This document shows positions 57,254 to 64,000 of a stretch of DNA of 64,000 nt, piece after piece. A program made the position numbers and the translations under genes. The notes under the pieces were generated by a model. The model was not told the DNA's origin. It did no database searches and was given only the letters and a program-made list of their open reading frames with translations. The stretch comes from Limonium bicolor. Taxonomy: Eukaryota > Streptophyta > Magnoliopsida > Caryophyllales > Plumbaginaceae. The stretch's first letter is position 1; every line of letters starts with the position of its first letter. The stretch is from the NCBI GenBank assembly GCA_023374045.1, contig CM041781.1:140670982-140734981 (forward strand), given 5' to 3'.

Positions 57254-60200
57254 CTAGTCTACAAATAAATCTGGGTACTTCGCCTTCATGGCGTCTTCTA
57301 ATTCCCAAGTCGCTTCCTCGACATCGTGGTTAGACCACAAGACCTTCACCATTTGTACAGACTTGTGGTGAGTGTCCCTAGTCTTCGTATCAAGGATTCG
57401 CAATGGAGTCTCGACATATCTCATCATCGGCTCTAGGGATAGTTGTTCAGGTTCTAATACATGAGAAGGATTGGCTATGTATTTCTTGAGTTGTGATACA
57501 TGAAAAACATCATGAACACGCCCCAATTCTTCGCGTAGCGCTAATCTATAAGCCACAGCTCCAATCCTCTCACTAATCGTGTACGGGCCTACAAATTTCA
57601 GGCTCAACTTGCCCTTCTGGCCAAATCGGAATACGCCCTTCATAGGTGAAATGCGCAGAAACACTTGATCGCCCATGGCGAACTCAAGGTCGCGTCGTCG
57701 CACATCCGTATAGGAATTCTGTCTATCTTGGGCTGCTTTCATTTTTACTCAGATTTTTGAACTTCCGCTTGTACTTGCTCAAGATACTCCCGTCCAATAA
57801 TGACCGTTTCGCTTAACTCATCCCAACACAACGGGGTACGACAAGGTCTACCATATAAAGCTTGGAATGGCGACATCTTGATCGACGCATGATAACTATT
57901 ATTATACGAGAACTCGATCAGATGAAGCTTATCAATCTAGCTCCCCTGGAAGTCTAAGGCACATGCTCTAAGCATGTCCTCGAGTGTCTGGATGGTTCTT
58001 TCTGTCTAACCGTCGGTCTGTGGATGGAAGGCGGTGCTAAGCTTCAACTCAGTCCCCAGCGCTTCCCGTGTCGCTCTCCAGTATCTCGAAAGAAATCTGG
58101 TATCGCGGTCAGATAAAATGGTTTTCGGGACTCCGTGGCGTCGGATGATCTCCTTGTCGAATAGCTTAGCGAGCTTCGCCACCTTCCAGGTGTCCTTCAT
58201 TGGTATGAATCGGGCAACCTTGGTGAGGCGATCGACTACTACCCAAATCATGTTGAGTCCTCCCCTGGCAGGTAGGAGTCCTACAATAAAATCCATGGAG
58301 ATATCGTGGAACTTCCACCCTGGAATTGGCATAGATTGCACCATTCCTCCCGGTCTTCGGTGCTCGAATTTCACCTTCTGGCACGCGAGACACCTCAGAA
58401 CATACTCAGTCCCGTCGGATTTCATTCCTGACCACCAGAAGTACCTCTTCATGTCTTTGTACATTTTGGAGGCTCCCGGATGGACGGATAGTGTAGAACA
58501 ATGTGACTCTTGCAGAATGTGATCTCTTAGCTCAGTATTGCTTCAAGGGACGCATAATCTGCCATTCAATCGGATCAGACCATCTTCATCCAATTTGAAG
58601 TCGTACTTTCGGTTCTCGAAGGATTTTCTGTCTGATCTCTGTAAAGTAAGGGTCGCTCAACTGAGCATCTCACACCTCGTCAACCAAGCTAAAAGAAGCG
58701 AGTAACGAATGAAGCGAGTGTGCTCAACGGCTCAGGGCGTCGGCTACAACGTTTGCCTTCCCTTCTTTGTACTGGATGTCAATGTCATAATCAGATAAGA
58801 ACTCCATCCACCTCCTCTGTCTCAAATTCAGTTCTTTCTGTGTGAAGACGTACTGGAGGCTCTTATGATCGAAATAGATGGCGATGCTTACCCCGTATAG
58901 ATAATGTCACCATATCTTCAATGCGAAGACAATGGCTCCAAGCTCTAAATCATGAATCGGGCAATTCTCCTCATGTTTATTCAGCTAGCGGGAGGCGTAA
59001 GCTACTACCTTGCTATGCTGTATGAGTACGCATCCCATGCCCTTACCAGACGCATCACAATACACTTCGAATCCCTCTGTGCCCTCTAGAAGAGTGAGAA
59101 TAGGCACTGAGGTCAACGAGTCCTTCAAGCTCTGAAAGGATTCCTCATAGTCATCGGTCCATATGAAGGGTGCATCTTTCTTCATCAATGTAGTCATGGG
59201 CTTTGCAACTTTAGAAAAGTCTTTCATAAATCTCCGGTAATAACCGGTTAGACAAAGAATGTTGCGGATGTCGGTAACAATCTTAGGTCTAGGCCATGAT
59301 CGTACTGCTTCAATTTTAGCTGGGTCTACCGAGATACCCGCACTTGAGATGACATGACCGAGGAAGGATACCTGATCTGGCCATAACTCGCATTTGGAGA
59401 ACTTCGCATACAGTTGGTTCTCACGCAGTGTCTCAAGTACTTTTCTCAGATGGTTTTCATGTTCTTCTGATTTCGAATACACAAGGATGTCATCAATGAA
59501 GACTACTACTGAAGTATCCAACTGATCACTGAATAGGCGGTTCATCAGATCCATGAACTTGGCTAGTGCGTTTGACAAACCGAATGGCATCACCGTGAAT
59601 TCATAGTGGCCATATCTCGTACGGAATACCGTTTTCTCGATGTCTTGCTCTTTGATAGCAATCTAATGATACCCAGATCGGAGGTCAATCTTCGAAAAGA
59701 CCGAAGCTCCCTTCAACTGATCGAACAGGTTGTCGATGCGTGGCAATGAATACTTGTTCTTTACAGTGACCGCATTCAATTCACGGTAGTCGATGCAGAC
59801 CCAGAGGCTACCGTCCTTCTTCTTCACGAAGAGGACCGGTGCTCCCCAGGGTGATACGCTCGGGCGTATAAACCCTTTGTCGAGTAGATCACGTAATTTC
59901 TCTTTGACTTCTATCATTTCGTCTGGTGCCATACGGTAAGGTGCCCTAGCAAAGGGACCAGTACCGGGTACAAGATCAATCTTGAACTCTACTGCTCTCG
60001 GGGGTGGCATACCGGGTAGTTCTTTAGGAAATACATCGGGAAATTCGAATACTACTAGCACATCGGTGCTGAATTCTAGATCTCTCTCTAGATCTTGCAC
60101 ATAGCATAAATATACATTGTGCCCTTTTCTGAGCTCCTGGTACATAGCCATAGCGGAGATAACTGTAGTCGAAGGCTCTCTCGGCCTCTGGCAGTATGAA

Positions 60201-60618
60201 ACGGTAACCCCAAACGGACTCTTGAGCAGCAGTCTATGCTTGGCGCAAAGGATTCGCCCCTTGTGCCGCTCCAACCAGTTCATCCCGACTATCAAGTCGA
60301 ATCCCAACCCATTGAATTCGATGAAGGAGATGGGAAACTCTTCGCCTTTGATTCGGATTGTGGCGGTTCGGTAATACTTGGTACATCTTATTCGCTCCTT
60401 CGACGGGAGAGTAACCAGGAAGTTCGGTAGCTCATCTGCGTCTAGCCCCAACCTCTTCGCAAATGATGGCGATACAAAGGTGTGAAAGGCGCCGGAGTCG
60501 AATAGTACGGAGACATCAATGCCATTTACTGGGAAGGTTCCCGTTAGAATGGTGCCGCTCTTATCGGCTTGTGCTTCGGTGAGGATACTCAGGTTACCTT
60601 TGGTACCGAGTCCACAAC
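57254..60618 (-). pseudogene. Chromovirus pol: PR-RT-RNase H-IN-chromodomain
   Basis: The protease site [13 protein letters not shown] lies near 60510. RT follows with [11 protein letters not shown], the [10 protein letters not shown] block and FIDDILVYS (59490), then RNase H ([13 protein letters not shown], 59060). Integrase has an HHCC finger (SVHPGASKM and CLACQKVK) and a catalytic triad in MDFIVG (58293), SDRDTRF (58106) and TERT (58000). The C terminus VKVLWSNHDVEEATWELEDA (57330) is a chromodomain, which targets integration to heterochromatin. Stops interrupt it at 59663 (GYH*IAI), 58985 (ASR*LNK), 58907, 58006 (TDG*TERT), 57937 and 57745; most stand at conserved Gln, Arg or Trp positions. 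A one-base loss lies near 57743. It is inactive. Confidence 0.92.
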
Positions 60619-61016
60619 CTAATTATTCACAAGTTTGGTAAGTAACAATGGTAGGACGCAAGTGGAATTTAATAATCAACACTGCTCTTTATTAATAAAC
60701 CAACCATCATACATACTATGTCTCTAATACACGTTACTAATGCGTTACACAAGATTATAGGTGATGAGTGTCCAAATGAGCATGTTTTAGGGGTGTATTT
60801 CATATGTTTAATCAACACTTTTCATGCTCATTTCTCCACTCTAGCTTGTTTTCCTCTAGTTTTGTGTTTCATTGGTGTTTTACACATTTATTGTTTAAAC
60901 AGGAGGAGTAACATAGCTAGGAGTAAAGTAGATGAAGAGAGGAACGCGTGGGCGCAAACAGATCCAAAATCGGAGTTAAAATGAAGAAGATACAACGTTT
61001 TGAAGTTAGCCTGACT

Positions 61017-61126
61017 CCGACCGACCTTAGGACCGACCTTGCAAGGTCGGTCGAACTTAAAAACGCGCCCGAAAATTGCTACTGACTCCGACCGACCCTA
61101 GGACCGACCTTGCAAGGTCGGTCGGG
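61017..61126 (+). repeat. Two hairpin units in the solo LTR
   Basis: CCGACCGACCTTAGGACCGA and the palindrome GACCGACCTTGCAAGGTC (continuing GGTCG) occur twice, 66 to 67 bp apart. The palindrome is identical to the core of several LARD units, although the LTRs are otherwise unrelated as far as can be seen. Confidence 0.8.
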
Positions 61127-61214
61127 TCGAAAATTAGCCCAGATCTGCGTTTTAAAACGGGGAATTTTGGGGAAAACTTCCCCATTCTTCATTCAGTCGA
61201 GTTCCACCCCAAAA

Positions 61215-61305
61215 ACAGAGAGGAAGGGCGATTCTGAAGGAGAAAAGAAGAGGAGAAGAGAAGAAGAAGAGAAGAGAAGGGAGGAGAAGAGAAGCTCACC
61301 TCCTT
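61215..61305 (+). repeat. GAGAA-rich low-complexity tract
   Basis: An interrupted GAAGAGGAGAAGAGAAG run inside the solo LTR, of the kind often found in transcribed leader sequences. Confidence 0.6.
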
Positions 61306-62147
61306 CCAAGCTCCATTAATGGCTACTTCCATCCCTTGCTCTTTTATTTTCTCTCCTATGGCTGTGTAGAATCATTTGTAGCTAGGGATTGGGGATTTTG
61401 TCCCAAAATCCCTAAACTCCATTGTTGAATCTTGAACTTGTGTTTGTACTTTATTTTAGTCTTTGAGCTTAATGAAGATGATTATTGAGTGTTTTTTACT
61501 TTGCTCATGATTTGGGGATTTGTTAAGGGTTTTGCTCAATTTGTCTTCTATGTGTTAAATTGGTTGGTTTGGCCTACCGATTAGTTTAACATTATTGTGG
61601 GATTCTATCAAAATGATATTCTGAGATGGAAACCTAAACTGTTAGAGACTAAAACGGTGTACTATGATTTCGATGATTTTGAGATTAGAATACATTGCAA
61701 CTTTAGTGGAACTTGAGCTTAGTGTTGTCGATTGACCTGGAGCTTATCTGATTGAGAAGTTTCGGTTAAATTGGTTAGGATTAGTAGGCCGAGATTAGGT
61801 TGAAAATTAATTAAGTGTTCCCGTTGTTTAGACATGAGTTCGAGGTTCGACAATCGGTAGTAAGGGGAGGACGGGTGCAAATATCCATCCCGGGCTACAC
61901 GTATCCTAGATAGTTAGTTTAGTGTTTATTGCTTTTCTTTGTTTCTCCAATTACAACCCAAAAAACCCAAAACCCCTAATTTACATTTATGCACTTTTGT
62001 ATATATCCTCTTGCATATTTACTAAGCTTATAATTAGCTAGACAGTTACGAAGTCCCTGTGGATACGACCTTGTTGTACTACAATGATTGGGTTCACTGC
62101 CCATAGTTAGCAAGATAGTTTCACCACTGTTTTGCACAACAATAGGG

Positions 62148-62836
62148 TTAATACTTTCTAAAGGAAAGGTTTAGGCATCCTGGTTTCATGTGTGTGGCAT
62201 TGATTATTGCTGGTGGTGTCGTATTCAACTTGATCTTTTTGATGCCGTGATACAACATCCTTAATTTTCCACCCATGATTAGGACATCTCCTGATCTCAA
62301 TACCATTTTCTCCGCGAGGTCCACACGCTTCTGCTTGCTATACAAGAATACCGCGTCATCACCAATGGACCAAGACACTACGGGCACTCCTTGTTCTAGA
62401 GATTCCATTGTCTCATCCTTGTCTTGGTGTAAGACAAGTCGTCCTTCTTTCTCATAGAAGTTGACGATACATAAGTCTGCTTCAAGTGCACGGATTGGGT
62501 CATCTTCATATTGTTGTGCGAGTTGTACAGCTTAACAAGCGTTTGAAATTCGGTGGGTATTGATGGAGGTGTTACTCAGTCTCCTGCTCGCGTCTTCTGG
62601 TATGTCTTGGTATAAGGGTTCCAATCCTTTCCTAAGCACATCATCTTCAGCTTCATTGTTGCTCCACCGGGGAATTCGGGTGTGTAAAATCCTCCTGGAC
62701 CCACTCCTAGTTCATTGCATCGTCGGATGATGGAAATTTGCGCTTCGGGTGTCAGGTATCCTTTTAATATGATCATACCTGGGCGGATAACCTGACACTG
62801 CTCGTTGGTTGCGAGTGGTGATGTCGGTTCCTTCAT
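62148..62836 (-). pseudogene. AlkB-like (ALKBH1-type) Fe(II)/2-oxoglutarate dioxygenase ORF inside the chromovirus
   Basis: A continuous, intronless homology of about 229 codons runs from ATG (62836) to TAA (62148-62150). Motifs in order are IRPGMIILKGYLTPEAQ, GVGPGGFYTPEFPGGA, LKMMCLGKDWNPYT, LCIVNFYEKEGRLVLHQDKD, VPVVSWSIGDDAVFLY, LRSGDVLIMGGKLRMLYHG and LNLSFRKY. Iron ligands are visible: His at 62427-62429 and Asp at 62421-62423 (HxD), distal His at 62247-62249. The 2-oxoglutarate-binding Arg of the NxSxR end is present, but the preceding Arg of the usual RLNLTFR is Cys. Order and motifs match plant ALKBH1-type proteins, which demethylate nucleic acids. A TGA at 62576-62578 and a one-base loss near 62530 break it. 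It lies on the element's coding strand between gag and protease, within candidate intron 3. It may be a captured host gene or an independent insertion. Confidence 0.85.
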
Positions 62837-63376
62837 GGTTAGGGTTTGAAGGTATTGGGTAGTAGATATTAAATCTCCCTAAGGTTGTAAATTTCAGCTA
62901 ATGTGAGTTCTAGTTTCAACTAGTTCATTTCATGCTTAAATTCATACTTCAAGTGCTTACGCATTTATGCATTAACTCATACAGGTAATTCAATATTTTA
63001 GACATGCTCTTCAAGGATTAAAGATATTAGTTAGTACCTAAGCCGAACTTAGTACCGGTCCCATCACGATCAATGATATGCAAGGCCGGCTGCCTCTGCG
63101 GTGCGCCCTTCTGAGCACCTCGGGACCCCTGTCCCTATGAGGTCTGTTGGGTCTGAGCATCGCCAGACGCAGCCTCCTTGCCTTCACGTTGCTTGTAGCC
63201 CTGGTAGTTGCCCTTGGGCTTCGAGTTTTCCGGGTATACATTCGCACGGTGCCCCAGTTTCTGGCAGTTGTAGCATTGGATCTCCCTTCCTTGGCAATCG
63301 GTGCTAGGATGATCCTTGTTGCAGTTTCGGCATACATAGCTTCGATCATCACCTTGGTTCTTGCCATAGCCAGAAC

Positions 63377-63469
63377 CTGTAGCTTCGAAGTTAGCGAGGT
63401 TCAACATATTTACACTAATTCACATACACACTAATTCACAAGTATACTAATTCGGTTTCGGGTTCTTAC
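63377..63469 (-). other. Candidate intron 2 of chromovirus gag (93 bp, phase 1)
   Basis: Borders are ACAAGG|GTAAGAACC and GCTACAG|GTTCTGG. Joining gives TAC AAG GGT TCT GGC TAT GGC, consistent with the Lys/Gly-rich run into the zinc-finger region. Unspliced, the segment contains in-frame TAG and TGA. GTAAGA is a strong plant donor. Confidence 0.6.
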
Positions 63470-63749
63470 CCTTGTAGGGCTGAGACCTCAGTGGCTTTGC
63501 TGCCACTGGTGCAGTGTAGGCGAGCTGCAACGGCTCAGCTACCTTGCCCTTCTCAGCATGGGCACTGCTGTTTCCTGAGGTATTCTTCTGGTTTTGGTAG
63601 GAGTACTTCCCCTTCGTCTTCTTCCATGGCTTACTCTGACTTTGCTCATCGGAGTTGTTACCCTTGCTTCTCACCTTGCGCTTCAGTGCTTGCTCTTCAT
63701 CTCTCAGCTGGCAGGTGACCTCAACTCGAGATGCAGCGTGGTAACACTC

Positions 63750-63817
63750 CTGAAGTATTCGGGCATTAGGTTATGCTTTTACGTAAGGAGGTACTAATTC
63801 GTTTAAATGATGTTTAC
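63750..63817 (-). other. Candidate intron 1 of chromovirus gag (68 bp, phase 0)
   Basis: Borders are CCCTTTAG|GTAAAC and ATACTTCAG|GAGTGTTAC. Removal joins the capsid end FTRFTSL to ECYHAA, normally contiguous in Tekay Gag. The length is not a multiple of three, so without removal the frame is lost. The exon-side TAG fits an ancestral CAG at the donor. It is close to the lower size limit for plant introns. Confidence 0.55.
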
Positions 63818-64000
63818 CTAAAGGGAGGTAAACCGTGTGAACCCCATGCCATACCGGAGTCGATGGCTCAATCCGCCGTAGAAGCGGTCGACCAAAACCT
63901 GGCCGGTATACCCAAGGTCAGGTAGAAGTCTGAGAATGGAGGTGAAAGTACGGTAGTATTCATTAACCATCATCTTCTCCGTCATCTTGAGGGCATTGAG

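Larger units (their letters stand above)
60762..62141 (+). mobile_element. Solo LTR inserted after the AlkB-like ORF
   Basis: 1380 bp, TGATGAGTGTCC...GCACAACA, with the 5-bp target duplication ATAGG at 60757-60761 and 62142-62146. No primer site or internal region. The late AGTCCCTGTGGATACGACC (near 62050) resembles the region upstream of the LTR end in several plant gypsy LTRs and suggests plus orientation. Family not identified. It contains two GACCGACC hairpin units. Confidence 0.85.
60619..63037 (-). other. Candidate intron 3 of chromovirus gag-pol (phase 1)
   Basis: The minus strand reads TTAG|GTACTAAC at the left border and AATAATTAG|GTTGTGG at the right. Exon 3 ends one base into a codon and exon 4 supplies two, giving GGT TGT GGA CTC GGT in the protease-proximal frame that runs unbroken to RT. 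The segment is 2419 bp, or 1034 bp without the solo LTR and its duplication, and contains the AlkB-like ORF. Alternative: an insertion that happens to end in GT...AG. Confidence 0.55.
27078..64000 (-). mobile_element. Tekay/Del-type Ty3-gypsy chromovirus, 5' end outside window
   Basis: Minus-strand order is gag (64000-63038), protease-RT-RNase H-integrase-chromodomain (60618-57254), purine tract (56826-56811) and 3' LTR (56810-27078). The integrase-last order and C-terminal chromodomain mark a chromovirus, and PR/RT motifs ([19 protein letters not shown]) are of the Tekay/Del type. The LTR is spread over nearly 30 kb because it holds a nested TAT/copia/gag-only cluster (28385-48991) and a CACTA element (50758-56017). 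Its net length is about 3.86 kb. Three intron-like segments and an AlkB-like ORF lie in the gag-to-protease region. Many nonsense codons make it inactive. The 5' LTR and target duplication lie beyond 64000. Confidence 0.9.
63038..64000 (-). pseudogene. Chromovirus gag (C-terminal part), with two candidate introns
   Basis: Exon-like parts are 64000-63818, 63749-63470 and 63376-63038. The first ends the capsid domain (EYYRTFTSILRLLPDLGYTG, then VDRFYGGLSHRLRYG). The second starts ECYHAASRVEV and is Lys/Gln/Ser-rich. The third carries YVCRNCNKDHPSTDC and a zinc knuckle CYNCQKLGHRANVYP in which the last Cys is Tyr. Phases at both junctions match (0, then 1). Stops at 63818-63820 (TAG right at the first donor) and 63135-63137 damage it. 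The N-terminal part lies beyond the window. Confidence 0.82.

Noticed and set aside
62148..62836. AlkB domain as part of a plant RNA-virus replicase insertion
   Set aside because: Some plant RNA viruses carry AlkB domains, but no methyltransferase, helicase or polymerase sequence flanks this one and its motifs follow the cellular ALKBH1 type.

Overview
The window is plant nuclear DNA, most likely from an angiosperm (probably a eudicot). It has one spliced gene of a plant-specific family at the left edge. Nearly everything else is layered transposable elements of plant lineages: Ty1/copia, Ty3/gypsy chromovirus, TAT-like, LARD, TRIM, L1-type LINE and CACTA. No rRNA, tRNA or CRISPR locus was found. 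Species cannot be told from the sequence.

Layout. (1) 42-2027, minus: four-exon 5'-adenylylsulfate reductase-like (APRL) gene with a GC-AG intron and a one-base frameshift. (2) 2517-7062, plus: decayed copia element, 3' LTR truncated. (3) 7063-26781, minus: an old LINE split by two insertions, each with a clean 5-bp target duplication: a 441-bp TRIM (9064-9504) and a 14.35-kb LARD (10638-24988) with 4.35-kb LTRs and a 5.6-kb non-coding interior. Removing each insertion restores the LINE reading frame. (4) 27078-64000, minus: a Tekay/Del-type chromovirus whose 5' end lies beyond the window. Its 3' LTR is spread over 27078-56810 because it holds a 20.6-kb nest and a 5.26-kb CACTA element (50758-56017). 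The nest is a TAT-like solo LTR (28385-48991), containing a copia element (31893-46132), containing a gag-only TAT-like element (35265-44370). Every insertion boundary has a matching target-site duplication, so relative order is readable.

Most notable region: 57254-64000. The chromovirus gag-pol reads as one frame only if three GT-AG segments (68, 93 and 2419 bp) are removed as introns; all three junctions match in phase. The third segment holds a nearly complete, same-strand AlkB-type Fe(II)/2-oxoglutarate dioxygenase ORF (62148-62836) with its HxD...H iron ligands, damaged by one stop and one frameshift. A solo LTR (60762-62141) landed just downstream of its stop codon. Stops in gag-pol fall largely where a conserved Gln codon CAG is expected (CAG to TAG), the signature expected of deaminated CHG-methylated cytosine.

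Relations. The LARD shares LTR ends, purine tract, pre-LTR sequence and LTR internal segments with the chromovirus, so it is probably its non-autonomous partner. Four different LTR families here carry clusters of short GC-rich palindromes, two of them with the same GACCGACCTTGC...GGTCGGTC core.
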